A stretch of 64,000 nucleotides of DNA from Streptococcus sp. sy004 (GCF_007859205.1 NZ_VOHP01000001.1:1-64000); one strand, 5' to 3'. Numbered from the stretch's first letter, positions 8,157-17,762 are shown. Notes: generated by a model from the sequence alone, not told the origin. A program made the numbers and translations.

Positions 8157-9227
8157 ATGAATTTAGGACAGGCAATTGTTGAAACATTAACCAATCAGAG
8201 TATTCTGAGTGCGATTTCATCAACTATTTTTATTATTTTTTTAGGTTATTTTTTGCGTAAGCGTGGCGTTTTTGGGGAAAATTTTGGTAAAATCTTGACC
8301 AGTGTAGTACTTTCTGTTGCCATTCCAGCCCTAGCTTTTAACTCTTTCATGCAACCCATTAAACCAGACACATTCAAGCAAGGTTTGGGACTTTTGATTT
8401 GGGGAATTGTCATCTACATTATTTTGATTTTGGTGACACCTCTTCTTTATAAAAAAGAAGAAAAATCTCGTCAAGAAGTTATGGCGATTTTGACAACTTT
8501 TGGTTCAACCACTTTCTTTGGTATTCCAATCGTTGGGGCTATTTATGGCCCAGAAGGCGTGATTTATAGCTCTATTTTTAATATTGGTTACCGTATTTTC
8601 CTTTATTCTTATGCCTATATCAAGATGTCAGGCTTGAAGATGGAATCTAGCAATATCAAGAAAATGTTTATCAATCCTATTGTGATTGCAACATTTGTCG
8701 GTCTTTTCCTTTGGTTGATTCAAGGGTCAATGCCACAAGTGACTGTCCCTGAATTGAAAAATGGTGTTGCGACAGGTGAGATGACGACGGTTGCTTTCTA
8801 TCGTATTGATCAAACAGCACTTTGGTTGGCTAAGCCTTTGCAATACTTGAGTCAGTTGGCATCACCACTAGCTTGGTTGTCAATTGGTTGTACTTTAGGT
8901 TCGATTTCTTTTAAAGAAGCAGCCTCAAGCAAGTTGAGTTGGTACTATTCATTTAATAAGGTTGTTATGGTGCCTTTACTTAACCTAGTTTGTCTATTAT
9001 TACTGAATGCGACAGGTATTTTGAGCTTGAACTACGCAGCGATTGCTACCGTTGTGATTATGATGGCAACACCAGTGGCAACTGTAGCAGCAGCCTATGC
9101 CATTCGTTATGATCGTGAGGCAGTGTTAACGTCTAATGCGTCACTCTTGTCAACCTTGGCAGCAGTTATTGCTATTCCTGTATGGATTGCTATTTTGGGT
9201 ATTCTTAATTCAGCAGGTTTGTTTTAG
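8157..9227 (+). CDS. AEC family transporter (auxin efflux carrier / malate permease type)
   Basis: This 356-residue integral membrane protein has about ten hydrophobic segments in two halves, and the family-typical crossover regions VAIPALAFNSF and MATPVATVAAAYA. Firmicute members move organic acids such as malate or lactate. ATG 8157 is preceded by a very good AGGAGG at 8145-8150. It is cotranscribed with the D-2-hydroxyacid dehydrogenase gene 18 bases downstream, so import or export of a hydroxy or keto acid is the likely role. The exact substrate cannot be read from the sequence. Confidence 0.88.
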   Translation: MNLGQAIVETLTNQSILSAISSTIFIIFLGYFLRKRGVFGENFGKILTSVVLSVAIPALAFNSFMQPIKPDTFKQGLGLLIWGIVIYIILILVTPLLYKKEEKSRQEVMAILTTFGSTTFFGIPIVGAIYGPEGVIYSSIFNIGYRIFLYSYAYIKMSGLKMESSNIKKMFINPIVIATFVGLFLWLIQGSMPQVTVPELKNGVATGEMTTVAFYRIDQTALWLAKPLQYLSQLASPLAWLSIGCTLGSISFKEAASSKLSWYYSFNKVVMVPLLNLVCLLLLNATGILSLNYAAIATVVIMMATPVATVAAAYAIRYDREAVLTSNASLLSTLAAVIAIPVWIAILGILNSAGLF

Positions 9228-9245
9228 ACATAGAAGGAGTAACTT

Positions 9246-10241
9246 GTGAAAATTGTTTGTTATGGTGTTCGACCGATTGAGGAACCGTATTTTCATCAGT
9301 TAAATCGTTATAATTTCGAATTGAAACTGGTTAGTGATTTCTTATCGCCTGCCAATGTCACGGAAGCTAAGGGTTGTGATGCGGTCTTAGTTCGTGGCAT
9401 GTGCCAGTGTGATGCCGCAACGTTAAAAACCATTGCTGACTATGGGATTAAGTATTTATTCACACGCTCAGTAGGTTACAATCATATTGACATGGACTTG
9501 GCTAAGGCATTGAAGTTGATGGTGGCTCGTGTTCCAAACTATTCTCCTTATGCAGTGGCAGAACTGGCCTTGACCTTGGCCTTACAACTTTTTCGCCATA
9601 CCAATCTGGCGACCACTCAGGTAGCCCAAGGAGATTTTAAGGTTTATCCAAGCCTATTTAGTAAGGAATTACATCGTTCAACGGTTGGCATTGTTGGTAT
9701 GGGTAAGATTGGAGTGACAGAAGCCTCTCTTTACAAGGGCTTAGGTGCTAAGGTTTTGGGTTATGACCCTTACCCGTCAGATGTGGCCAAGCAATTTGCT
9801 GATTTTGTGGAATTAGATGAACTCTTAGCTCAATCAGATATTGTCTCACTTCATGTTCCTTATTTTTCAGGGCAAAATGATCAGATGGTTGATGCTAATT
9901 TCCTAAGCAAGATGAAAAAGTCAGCAATTTTAATCAATACGGCGCGTGGCGAATTGATTGACCATGAAGCCCTATTAGCTGCCCTAGACAGTGGACAGTT
10001 AGAATCTTACGGAACAGATGTTGTCATTGATGAGCCAAATACCATGGGTCAAGTATTTCCAGACATATCAGAGATTCCAGATCCGATCAATCAAGAACTA
10101 CTTAAACGTTATCCACGTGTGTTGATTACCCCCCACATGGGAGCCTATACGGAACCAGCTTTGGAAGATATGATTTCCATTAGTTTTCAAAATTTCCATG
10201 AGGCTTTCACAACAGGTCAAACAGAAAATCAAATTATTTAG
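9246..10241 (+). CDS. D-isomer-specific 2-hydroxyacid dehydrogenase (D-lactate dehydrogenase-like)
   Basis: This 331-residue NAD-dependent enzyme interconverts a 2-keto acid and a D-2-hydroxy acid. The Rossmann motif is VGIVGMGKIG, the substrate arginine lies in INTARGELID, the catalytic glutamate in VVIDEP and the general-acid histidine in TPHMGAY. Length fits D-lactate or D-hydroxyisocaproate dehydrogenases. It starts with GTG 9246 after AAGGAG. Operon context with an AEC carrier suggests keto/hydroxy-acid balance across the membrane. I leave the gene symbol empty because substrate choice within this family is hard to predict. Confidence 0.88.
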   Translation: MKIVCYGVRPIEEPYFHQLNRYNFELKLVSDFLSPANVTEAKGCDAVLVRGMCQCDAATLKTIADYGIKYLFTRSVGYNHIDMDLAKALKLMVARVPNYSPYAVAELALTLALQLFRHTNLATTQVAQGDFKVYPSLFSKELHRSTVGIVGMGKIGVTEASLYKGLGAKVLGYDPYPSDVAKQFADFVELDELLAQSDIVSLHVPYFSGQNDQMVDANFLSKMKKSAILINTARGELIDHEALLAALDSGQLESYGTDVVIDEPNTMGQVFPDISEIPDPINQELLKRYPRVLITPHMGAYTEPALEDMISISFQNFHEAFTTGQTENQII

Positions 10242-10243
10242 AC

Positions 10244-10274
10244 AAAAGCCAAGTTTATTATAAACTTGGCTTTT
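10244..10274 (+). terminator. Terminator of the AEC/dehydrogenase operon
   Basis: AAAAGCCAAGTTTA and TAAACTTGGCTTTT form a long perfect stem just after the dehydrogenase stop codon. Confidence 0.9.
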
Positions 10275-10304
10275 AGTTATTTGACCAAATTTTAATCAAA
10301 AAAA

Positions 10305-10333
10305 TAAAAAAGCCCATGAAATTAGGCTTTTTT
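10305..10333 (-). terminator. Terminator of tRNA-Thr(GGT)
   Basis: AAAAAAGCC and GGCTTTTTT flank a short loop. On the minus strand it gives a stem followed by Ts immediately after the tRNA gene. Confidence 0.65.
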
Positions 10334-10346
10334 AGGAGGTTATTGA

Positions 10347-10417
10347 TGCCACCACCGAGAATTGAACTCGGAACGGAGCATTACCATTGCTCTATTATAC
10401 CATTTAACTATAGCGGC
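10347..10417 (-). tRNA. tRNA-Thr (GGT)
   Basis: On the minus strand the sequence folds as a 71-nt cloverleaf with acceptor arms GCCGCTA/TGGTGGC, anticodon stem GAGCA/TGCTC and loop ATGGTAA giving GGT, and TψC loop GTTCAATTC. It is a single tRNA gene away from the rRNA cluster. No integrase gene or phage remnant is seen beside it, although the accessory valS region begins shortly afterwards. Confidence 0.9.
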
Positions 10418-10472
10418 TACTTTTTAATCATATCACATTTTTGGTATCAAGGCAAGCCCTATGTTCAAATTA

Positions 10473-10481
10473 TGGTATAAT
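10473..10481 (+). promoter_or_regulatory. Extended -10 promoter of the DUF1912 gene
   Basis: TGGTATAAT, an extended -10 box, lies 26 bases before the ATG at 10508. No strong -35 box is seen, as is usual for this promoter type. Confidence 0.6.
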
Positions 10482-10507
10482 AAATTAAAAGGAAATGGAG
10501 TGGTTTT

Positions 10508-10762
10508 ATGACAGTCGAACAGGAATTTTTGAAAGATTTAGATGAGTGGTTGACCATGCAGGTCATGGTTAATCAAGTGGCTATGGAAGAAAGCCAAAAA
10601 GAATTTGAAGCTAAGGCAGATGAGCGAGCAAAGGATGCGATTATTCGCTACGAAAGCCGTTTAGATGCCTACCAATTTTTACAAGGTAAGCTCGACAATT
10701 ACAAAAATGGCAAGGCCTTTCATGATTTGCCAGATGGGCTTTTTGGCACGAGAAATTATTGA
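10508..10762 (+). CDS. DUF1912 family protein
   Basis: Small acidic helical protein of 84 residues, the normal length of the streptococcal DUF1912 family, whose function is unknown. It has no signal peptide, membrane segment or cysteine, and is rich in Glu, Lys and Ala (QKEFEAKADERAKDAIIRYESRLDA), consistent with a long helix or helical hairpin. A Shine-Dalgarno sequence, AAAGGAAATGGAG, precedes ATG 10508. It sits immediately before the valS T-box leader, has its own promoter, and is probably a core gene with host-like codon use. Confidence 0.75.
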   Translation: MTVEQEFLKDLDEWLTMQVMVNQVAMEESQKEFEAKADERAKDAIIRYESRLDAYQFLQGKLDNYKNGKAFHDLPDGLFGTRNY

Positions 10763-10787
10763 TTTTTGTTATGTAATCTGCTAAAAT
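10759..10787 (+). promoter_or_regulatory. Promoter of the T-box-valS transcript
   Basis: TTGATT (10759-10764), a 17-base spacer and TAAAAT (10782-10787) overlap the end of the DUF1912 gene and precede the T-box leader. Confidence 0.55.
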
Positions 10788-10794
10788 AAAAGTA

Positions 10795-10990
10795 GTCAGA
10801 GGTGTTTTGAACCCCATTTGTTACAGAAAGCGGTCCTAGCTGAGAACCCCGCACAAATGTCAAAACTGGTTGCTGATGTTTCAAGTTGTAATAATAAAGT
10901 TGCGGGCCAGTCCCGAAACAGTGGTGGTACCGCGGAAATCATAACATGAATTTCGTCCCTGTCTAGCGTATGCTGGACGGGGATTTTGAT
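10795..10990 (+). promoter_or_regulatory. T-box riboswitch, valine type
   Basis: The leader carries the T-box core GTGGTGGTACCGCGG at 10921-10935 and a perfect 11-bp terminator stem (CCCTGTCTAGC / GCTGGACGGGG, 10957-10981) with a T-rich tail. The upstream region folds as stem I; GTC at 10859-10861 is a plausible valine specifier. Uncharged tRNA-Val would stabilise the antiterminator and allow transcription. The first gene downstream is not valS but the nuclease at 11032, so that gene falls under valine-tRNA control too. Confidence 0.9.
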
Positions 10991-11031
10991 TTATAGTTAT
11001 AATTTAAAACGATAATTATTGGAGAAAATAA

Positions 11032-11742
11032 ATGAATAGATATCCTAAAGAAAAAGAAATTTATCAACTATTAGGAATGGAGAAAGTAGAGCTAATTAAA
11101 TTAATTGGAAATGATTTAGAGTATGTGGAGGGAAGTTTTAAAATAAAGAGGGAATTATATAAAAAAATTGCAGAGGAAAGATTATCATTTTGTAAATCAA
11201 AACTTTTAGATAAAGATAATAAACAATATTATTTACCTATGGGATGTGAACTGATGTTAAGTTCAAAAATTTTTGAAAAAAATAAATCAAGACCAAAATT
11301 TTCAGAGCATATTACACCTGTGGGATGGGATAAAAATTTAAATAAAGCACAGGGAGATACGTATATACATAGGGGCCATATAATAGCTTATGAACTTTTT
11401 GAAGATGAAGATTGGAAAGTTGATAAAGAAAGAAAATATTTCACGCAAACTGAATGGAGTAATATAAGCAGCCATACAGGTTCATTAGGAAGAAATCAAT
11501 CTTTTTATGAAAACTATATAAAATCGAAATTGATTGAGGATACTGATTTAGTAGTAAACTATAGAGTTAATTTGATTTATAAGAAAAATGATATAATTCC
11601 TAGAGGAATGCATCTTAGGGCTGTTTTTATGAAAAAATCTGAAACATATAGAGTTGTTGATCAGTTTAATGTTTTTGTTCCAAATGTAGATTTACGTTTG
11701 AATATTGATTATAAAAATGCAAAATTTGAAGTGATTAAATAA
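11032..11742 (+). CDS. Cytosolic DNA/RNA non-specific endonuclease (NUC family, beta-beta-alpha metal)
   Basis: This 236-residue protein has an [11 protein letters not shown] motif at residues 113-123, equivalent to the DRGH motif of NucA/EndA nucleases; H116 would be the general base. A downstream [10 protein letters not shown] segment (about 151-160) supplies the expected Asn and Glu for metal binding and helix packing. There is no signal peptide, unlike secreted streptococcal DNases, so it should act in the cytoplasm. Codons are strikingly A/T-rich (ATA, AGA, AAA, TTA), unlike valS. It lies between the valine T-box and valS, 11 bases before valS, and so interrupts a leader-gene pair. It may be the effector of a defence or toxin system. 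Confidence 0.75.
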   Translation: MNRYPKEKEIYQLLGMEKVELIKLIGNDLEYVEGSFKIKRELYKKIAEERLSFCKSKLLDKDNKQYYLPMGCELMLSSKIFEKNKSRPKFSEHITPVGWDKNLNKAQGDTYIHRGHIIAYELFEDEDWKVDKERKYFTQTEWSNISSHTGSLGRNQSFYENYIKSKLIEDTDLVVNYRVNLIYKKNDIIPRGMHLRAVFMKKSETYRVVDQFNVFVPNVDLRLNIDYKNAKFEVIK

Positions 11743-11753
11743 GGAGAACTAAC

Positions 11754-14402
11754 ATGAAAGAATTATCACCAAAATACAATCCAGCTGAGGTTGAGGCTGG
11801 TCGTTATCAGAACTGGCTTGAGGCTGGTGTGTTTAAGCCGTCGGGAGATGTTGAGGCTAAGCCTTATTCTATCGTGATTCCACCACCAAATGTGACCGGC
11901 AAGTTGCACTTGGGACATGCTTGGGATACAACGCTTCAAGATATTATTATCCGTCAAAAACGCATGCAGGGCTTTGACACCCTTTGGTTACCAGGGATGG
12001 ACCATGCCGGTATTGCCACACAGGCTAAGGTTGAAGAGCGTTTGCGTGAGCAAGGTATTTCTCGTTATGACCTGGGACGTGAAAAATTCCTAGAAAAAGT
12101 TTGGGAGTGGAAAGATGAGTATGCTGCAACCATTAAGGACCAGTGGGGCAAGATGGGGCTATCACTTGATTACTCGCGTGAGCGTTTCACCTTGGACGAG
12201 GGGCTATCTCAAGCTGTGCGTAAGGTCTTTGTCGAGCTTTACAAAAAAGGATGGATCTATCGTGGCGAGTTCATCATCAACTGGGATCCCGTTGCAAGAA
12301 CTGCCCTATCTGATATTGAGGTGATTCACAAGGATGTTGAGGGTGCCTTTTATCACATGACTTATATGCTGGAAGATGGCTCACGCGGTCTTCAGGTCGC
12401 AACCACACGACCTGAAACCATGTTCGGTGATGTGGCTGTCGCGGTCAATCCAAACGATGAGCGTTACAAGGACTTGATTGGTAAAAATGTTATCCTACCA
12501 ATTCTGAATAAACCAATCCCAATTGTGGCTGATAACCATGCTGATCCAGAATTTGGAACAGGAGTGGTGAAAATTACCCCGGCTCATGACCCAAATGACT
12601 TTGAAGTCGGTCAACGTCATAATCTACCACAGGTCAATGTTATGAACGATGACGGTAGCATGAACGAGCTAGCTGGTGAATTTGCCGGTATGGATCGTTT
12701 TGAGGCACGTCAGGCAGTCGTCAAAAAACTAGAAGAAATTGGTGCCTTGGTCGAGATCGAACAACGAGTTCATTCAGTGGGACATTCGGAGCGTTCTGGA
12801 GCTGTTGTTGAACCACGCCTATCAACTCAATGGTTTGTTAAAATGGATCAGTTGGCTAAAAATGCTATCGCCAATCAAGCTACTGATGATCAGGTTAAGT
12901 TCTACCCACCACGTTTTAACGATACCTTTATGCAGTGGATGGAAAATATCCATGACTGGGTGATTTCACGCCAATTATGGTGGGGTCATCAAATTCCAGC
13001 TTGGTACAATGAAGCGGGTGAGATTTATGTCGGCATGGAAGCACCAGAAGGTGAGGGTTGGGTACAAGACGAAGATGTGCTTGATACCTGGTTTAGCTCT
13101 GCCCTATGGCCGTTCTCGACAATGGGTTGGCCAAATGAAGACGCTGAAGATTTCAAACGTTATTTCCCAACGTCAACCTTGGTAACGGGTTATGACATCA
13201 TCTTCTTCTGGGTATCTCGTATGATTTTCCAATCACTTGAATTCACAGAGCGTCGTCCATTTGAAAATGTTCTCATTCATGGATTGATTCGTGACGAAGA
13301 AGGTCGTAAGATGTCGAAATCGCTTGGCAATGGTATTGATCCCATGGATGTTATTGAGAAATACGGTGCAGACGCGTTACGTTGGTTCTTGTCTAACGGC
13401 TCTGCTCCAGGACAAGATGTCCGTTTCTCTTACGAAAAGATGGACGCGTCTTGGAACTTCATTAACAAAATCTGGAACATTTCTCGCTATATCTTGATGA
13501 ATAATGAAGGCTTGACCTTGGCTGCGGCAACGGCAAATGTGGAAAAAGTCGTAGCAAATCAAGCTGGAAATGTGACGGATAAATGGATTCTCCATAATTT
13601 GAACGAAACAATCGGCAAGGTTACGGAAAACTTTGATAAGTTCGAGTTTGGTGTGGCAGGTCATAGTCTATACAACTTTATTTGGGAAGAATTTGCCAAC
13701 TGGTATGTTGAGTTGACTAAAGAAGTCTTGTATAGCGATAATGAAGATGAAAAAGTGATTACACGTTCCGTTCTTCTTTACACCTTGGATAAGATTTTAC
13801 GTTTGCTTCACCCAATCATGCCGTTTGTGACAGAAGAAATTTTTGGACAATATGCTGAAGGGTCTATCGTGACCGCAGACTATCCAACTGTTAATACGAC
13901 ATTTGAAAATCAAGCTGCCCACAAAGGTGTGGAAAGTCTGAAAGATTTGATTCGTGCGGTGCGAAATAGCAGAGCAGAAGTGAATGTTGCCCCAAGTAAA
14001 CCAATTACGATTTTGGTCAAGACAAGTGACAGTGATTTGGAGACATTCTTCAATAACAATGTCAATTACATCAAGCGTTTCACTAACCCAGAAACCCTTG
14101 AGATTTCATCAAGTTTGACTAGCCCAGAACTTGCCATGTCAGCAGTGATTACAGGTGCAAAAATCTTCCTCCCACTCGCAGACCTGCTCAACGTGGAAGA
14201 AGAGCTAGAACGCCTTAACAAAGAACTCGCTAAATGGCAAAAAGAGCTGGACATGGTCAGCAAAAAACTTAGCAATGAACGCTTTGTCGCTAATGCCAAA
14301 CCAGAAGTCGTCGAAAAAGAAAAAGCCAAACAAACCGACTACCAAACCAAATATGACGCCACCGTAGAGCGGATTAAAGAGATGGAGAAGTTGGGGGGAT
14401 AA
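11754..14402 (+). CDS. valS: Valyl-tRNA synthetase
   Basis: Class I aminoacyl-tRNA synthetase of 882 residues that charges tRNA-Val. It shows the HIGH-type motif LHLGHAW near residue 50, the CP1 editing domain ([12 protein letters not shown]), the KMSKS motif in [10 protein letters not shown], and the C-terminal coiled coil ([25 protein letters not shown]). Codon use is host-like. AAGGAG precedes the ATG. The upstream T-box should control it, but transcription must first pass through the inserted nuclease gene. A terminator follows at 14420-14444. Confidence 0.98.
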   Translation: MKELSPKYNPAEVEAGRYQNWLEAGVFKPSGDVEAKPYSIVIPPPNVTGKLHLGHAWDTTLQDIIIRQKRMQGFDTLWLPGMDHAGIATQAKVEERLREQGISRYDLGREKFLEKVWEWKDEYAATIKDQWGKMGLSLDYSRERFTLDEGLSQAVRKVFVELYKKGWIYRGEFIINWDPVARTALSDIEVIHKDVEGAFYHMTYMLEDGSRGLQVATTRPETMFGDVAVAVNPNDERYKDLIGKNVILPILNKPIPIVADNHADPEFGTGVVKITPAHDPNDFEVGQRHNLPQVNVMNDDGSMNELAGEFAGMDRFEARQAVVKKLEEIGALVEIEQRVHSVGHSERSGAVVEPRLSTQWFVKMDQLAKNAIANQATDDQVKFYPPRFNDTFMQWMENIHDWVISRQLWWGHQIPAWYNEAGEIYVGMEAPEGEGWVQDEDVLDTWFSSALWPFSTMGWPNEDAEDFKRYFPTSTLVTGYDIIFFWVSRMIFQSLEFTERRPFENVLIHGLIRDEEGRKMSKSLGNGIDPMDVIEKYGADALRWFLSNGSAPGQDVRFSYEKMDASWNFINKIWNISRYILMNNEGLTLAAATANVEKVVANQAGNVTDKWILHNLNETIGKVTENFDKFEFGVAGHSLYNFIWEEFANWYVELTKEVLYSDNEDEKVITRSVLLYTLDKILRLLHPIMPFVTEEIFGQYAEGSIVTADYPTVNTTFENQAAHKGVESLKDLIRAVRNSRAEVNVAPSKPITILVKTSDSDLETFFNNNVNYIKRFTNPETLEISSSLTSPELAMSAVITGAKIFLPLADLLNVEEELERLNKELAKWQKELDMVSKKLSNERFVANAKPEVVEKEKAKQTDYQTKYDATVERIKEMEKLGG

Positions 14403-14419
14403 GGTAATATAAACAGATG

Positions 14420-14444
14420 CCTAGCCTAAAAAGGCTGGGTTTTG
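14420..14444 (+). terminator. Terminator after valS
   Basis: CCTAGCC and GGCTGGG pair around TAAAAA and are followed by TTTTG. It separates valS from the methyltransferase operon. Confidence 0.7.
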
Positions 14445-14464
14445 TGGTATAATATTTACGAGGA
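14445..14464 (+). promoter_or_regulatory. Extended -10 promoter and ribosome-binding site of the methyltransferase operon
   Basis: TGGTATAAT at 14445-14453 is an extended -10 box, and GAGGA at 14460-14464 is the ribosome-binding site six bases before ATG 14470. The untranslated leader would be very short. No other promoter is obvious before the two genes downstream, so the three genes probably form one transcript. Confidence 0.6.
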
Positions 14465-14469
14465 TTAAA

Positions 14470-15645
14470 ATGAAATATATAGATTTATTTGCAGGCTCAG
14501 GCGGCTTGTCGTTAGGCTTATATAATGCAGGTTTAAAAGGAATTTTTGCAATTGAAAAAAATCAGGATGCTTTTGCAACATTGAAATATAATTTAATTGA
14601 TAAAAAAAATCATTTTGAGTGGCCAGATTGGTTAGAAATGAAAAATTGGGACATTAATGAGTTATTAACTGAGCGTTATGTTGAATTGGCATTACTTAAT
14701 GGAAAAGTAGATATGATTGTTGGAGGACCACCGTGCCAAGGATTTTCAATGGCAGGGAAACGCCAAACAAATGATATAAGAAATAAGTTGATGTATTCTT
14801 ATATTGAAATAGTAAAATTAATTCAACCTAAGATACTATTTTTTGAGAATGTCCAAGGATTTACAGTAGATTTTAAAGTGAATGGAAAAAGAAAGAATTA
14901 TTCAACTATATTGATTAAAATTCTAGAAAAGCTAGGATATTTTGTTGATTATAAATTATTATTAATGTCAGATTTTGGAGTGCCACAGAATAGAAAAAGA
15001 TTTATCTTGTTTGCCTCCAAAGATGAAAAAATTACAGAAGAATTTTTTGATAAGTTGTATAATCATATTCCTAATTTTCTACATAACAAAGGTTTGGAGT
15101 TGCCCATTACGATATCTCAAGCTGTTGGAGATTTAACAAAAGCTCAGGGACAAATTGATAGTATAGATACTAAAAATTTCAAAAATGGTTTATATGGTAA
15201 AATTGGTAGTAATTATCAACGATTAATGAGAAAAACAATAAAAGATAATGTCCCAGATAGTCATCGTTTTGCAAAACATAAGAAATCTACGGTACAACTT
15301 TTTGAACAATTAATGATAGTTTCAGATAAAGCTATACGAATTACTCCATCAATGAATCTTGTTGAAGGTTTGAAAAAAAGAGGCATAACTCCTCTGAAAT
15401 CAGACTCTGTTTGTAATACAATAACATCTATTCCAGATGATTACATTCATTATTCTGAGCCTAGAATAATGACTGTTAGAGAGCATGCAAGAATTCAAAG
15501 TTTTCCAGATGATTATGAGTTTAAAGGACCATATACGACAGGTGGTGAGCGTCGCAAGAAAGATGTTCCTAGATATACTCAGGTAGCAAATGCAATTCCA
15601 CCGCTATTTGCAGAGCAAGTAGGCGAAATATTATTGCAGTTTTAA
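14470..15645 (+). CDS. DNA (cytosine-5-)-methyltransferase
   Basis: This 391-residue C5-type DNA methyltransferase has all main motifs in order: I (DLFAGSGGLSLG), IV (GGPPCQGFSMAGKR with catalytic Cys), VI (FFENVQGF), VIII (QNRKRF), then a target-recognition region (about residues 200-310), IX and X (QVANAIPP). It should methylate cytosine in a specific DNA motif, which cannot be predicted here. Codon use is AT-rich compared with valS, consistent with horizontal transfer. No standard restriction endonuclease follows. Instead there is a dual GHKL ATPase and a receiver protein. It starts its own transcript and precedes the next gene by 15 bases. Confidence 0.95.
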   Translation: MKYIDLFAGSGGLSLGLYNAGLKGIFAIEKNQDAFATLKYNLIDKKNHFEWPDWLEMKNWDINELLTERYVELALLNGKVDMIVGGPPCQGFSMAGKRQTNDIRNKLMYSYIEIVKLIQPKILFFENVQGFTVDFKVNGKRKNYSTILIKILEKLGYFVDYKLLLMSDFGVPQNRKRFILFASKDEKITEEFFDKLYNHIPNFLHNKGLELPITISQAVGDLTKAQGQIDSIDTKNFKNGLYGKIGSNYQRLMRKTIKDNVPDSHRFAKHKKSTVQLFEQLMIVSDKAIRITPSMNLVEGLKKRGITPLKSDSVCNTITSIPDDYIHYSEPRIMTVREHARIQSFPDDYEFKGPYTTGGERRKKDVPRYTQVANAIPPLFAEQVGEILLQF

Positions 15646-15660
15646 GTTGGAGAGAGTCAT

Positions 15661-17760
15661 ATGAAGAAGCTTCATTTTAAAATTAGTTCTGGATTAAAGG
15701 ACATTATAGGAAAAGATTTAATTACGAATGAACTAGTTGCTATTTTTGAACTTGTAAAAAATAGCTACGATGCGGATGCAACGGAGATAAATTTGATAAT
15801 TAATAGTCATGAAAATACCATTATTATCCAAGATAATGGTAAAGGTATGACTCGCAATGATATTGAAAATAACTGGTTGTTTGTTGCATACTCTGAAAAG
15901 AAAAATAATAACCGTGTTTATGCTGGTTCAAAAGGAATTGGTAGATTTTCCTGTGATCGACTAGGGAGTAAACTAACATTATTAAGTAAAAAAAATAACG
16001 AATCAAGTGAGTTAATTATAGATTGGGGAGAATTTGAAAAAAATTCTTTAGACGAATTTGAAAAGATAGAAGTTGATTACAAATCAGGTTCAGAAATCAA
16101 CAGTATATTTAGAGGAGAATCTGGGACGCTTTTAAAAATTACAGGGTTACGTGATGAATGGTCGAAAGACCGTGTTGAAAAAGTTTTTTCAGCACTACAA
16201 AGACTAGTAAATCCCTTTGTTAATGATGGAAAAATAAAAATAAATGTTCAATATTTTTCCTCTGCTACAAAAATTGCAGAAATAGATAGAAATGTTAGTA
16301 ATACTATTGCTACAGTACTAGATAAAAAAACCATTCACATAGAGTGTGAAGTTGAAGAAAAAAAAATTAGCGTCACTCTATTTGATAGAGAAAAAATGAT
16401 ATATTCTTTTAATATTGAAAACACAACGATATTAAAGAATCTTTACTTTAAGATTTATTATCTTTCAACTGCTGCGAAACATAATTTTACACGAATTATG
16501 GGAATTGAGGCCAAAAATTATGGCTCAATATTCCTGTATAAAAATAATTTTCGAATATTTCCGTATGGGGAAGTTGATTATGATTCATTTGGACTAAATT
16601 TGCGAAAAACTCAAGGTTATAATCGTTATTTAGGTCATCGAGAATTACTGGGTTGGATCAATATTACAGACTTAGAAAATAATTTTAATGAAGTAACGTC
16701 ACGAGATAGGGGGTTTGTAACTAATGCCTACACGATTGCATTTGAAGAATTATATATGGAGTTTATTCAACGGCCATTAGAATCTTATGTTCAACTTGTT
16801 AAGTTTGGTAATAGTGATATCGATGATATTCAAACCGATGATAATAGAGTAGTAGAAAAATTAACTAATCGGTTCAAAAAACATAAATTTACAACACCTC
16901 CACAGTTCTATGAATTACCTAAAATTGCTCAGCCTTTAGAAAAGAAATTTGATTTACTCAATGATGAGACTGTTAGTGTTTCCGACAAAAAAGAAATTCA
17001 AAAGAATTTGAAACAAACTGCAAGTGAACTAACTAAAGAGAATAAGGCTGTTAAGAAAGAAAAAGAACAGGTGATTAGGGAGAACGATCAATTAAGAAAT
17101 AGAGTAGAAATAACTGATAAATTTCTTGATAGTTCGAAACCCGCGAGACAAGATATGTTGTTTCATGAGCTTGGAAAAGTTGGAAGTGAGTTAAACGGAA
17201 CGGTGAAAAAGATGATACGTTTAATGAATGAATCTGAGCTTGAAAAGTTTGCTGATTCGATATATAAATTAAGAAGAACTTCTGATAAATTATCTTCTAT
17301 CAAAAAACAGATTTTGAGAATTAATTTTGAAACTTACAGTAAGACAGAAAAAATTGAAATAAAAACCTATCTCAAAAGTTATATTGACAATACAGTGAAT
17401 GACACATCGAAATTGAAAATTAATCTTGGAACTGGTAAAGTTGAACAGAAGATTAATATATATGATTTTGGCACTTTAATAGATAACCTTATCACCAATG
17501 CTCAGGATAGAAATGCTAATAATATTATTTTCTACTTTGAAGAAGACAATAGCGCAATGCATGTAATGTCTGATACTGGACCTATTGAAATTCAGCCAAT
17601 GGAAAATATTTTTAAATTAGGTGTGACTTCCAAGAGAAGAGGAACAGGTTTAGGCATGTATATTTGTAAACAAATCTGTCAGGATTTTGGATGGGAAATT
17701 ACAGTTTTAGAATTAGAAAATAATTATGTTGATTTTAAAATTGTATTCAATAAGGAGTAG
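15661..17760 (+). CDS. Dual GHKL protein: MORC-like ATPase module plus C-terminal histidine-kinase-like module
   Basis: This 699-residue soluble protein has two separate GHKL ATP-binding sites. The N-terminal site shows E30 and N34 (FELVKNSYDADAT), DNGKGM at 58-63 and GSKGIGR at 89-95, followed by an S5-like region with TSRDRGF, as in paraMORC/Hsp90-like ATPases. A coiled coil covers about 430-495. Then comes a histidine-kinase-like tail with H502 in FHELGK (like the HEL of HisKA boxes), an N-box near N609/N613, SDTGP at 637-641 and RGTGLGMY at 660-667. MORC-like GHKL proteins occur in bacterial restriction-modification neighbourhoods (Iyer, Abhiman and Aravind 2008). It sits between an m5C methyltransferase and a receiver protein. 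It may sense DNA or invaders and signal by phosphotransfer; this is inference. Confidence 0.85.
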   Translation: MKKLHFKISSGLKDIIGKDLITNELVAIFELVKNSYDADATEINLIINSHENTIIIQDNGKGMTRNDIENNWLFVAYSEKKNNNRVYAGSKGIGRFSCDRLGSKLTLLSKKNNESSELIIDWGEFEKNSLDEFEKIEVDYKSGSEINSIFRGESGTLLKITGLRDEWSKDRVEKVFSALQRLVNPFVNDGKIKINVQYFSSATKIAEIDRNVSNTIATVLDKKTIHIECEVEEKKISVTLFDREKMIYSFNIENTTILKNLYFKIYYLSTAAKHNFTRIMGIEAKNYGSIFLYKNNFRIFPYGEVDYDSFGLNLRKTQGYNRYLGHRELLGWINITDLENNFNEVTSRDRGFVTNAYTIAFEELYMEFIQRPLESYVQLVKFGNSDIDDIQTDDNRVVEKLTNRFKKHKFTTPPQFYELPKIAQPLEKKFDLLNDETVSVSDKKEIQKNLKQTASELTKENKAVKKEKEQVIRENDQLRNRVEITDKFLDSSKPARQDMLFHELGKVGSELNGTVKKMIRLMNESELEKFADSIYKLRRTSDKLSSIKKQILRINFETYSKTEKIEIKTYLKSYIDNTVNDTSKLKINLGTGKVEQKINIYDFGTLIDNLITNAQDRNANNIIFYFEEDNSAMHVMSDTGPIEIQPMENIFKLGVTSKRRGTGLGMYICKQICQDFGWEITVLELENNYVDFKIVFNKE

Positions 17761-17762
17761 TA

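Noticed and set aside
10347-10450. tRNA-Thr(GGT) as attachment site of an integrated element
   Set aside because: No repeat of the tRNA 3' end, integrase or phage gene was found in the following sequence.
13377-13664. Minus-strand open frames inside valS and other long genes
   Set aside because: They are shadows of strongly coding plus-strand genes, without ribosome-binding sites or family patterns.
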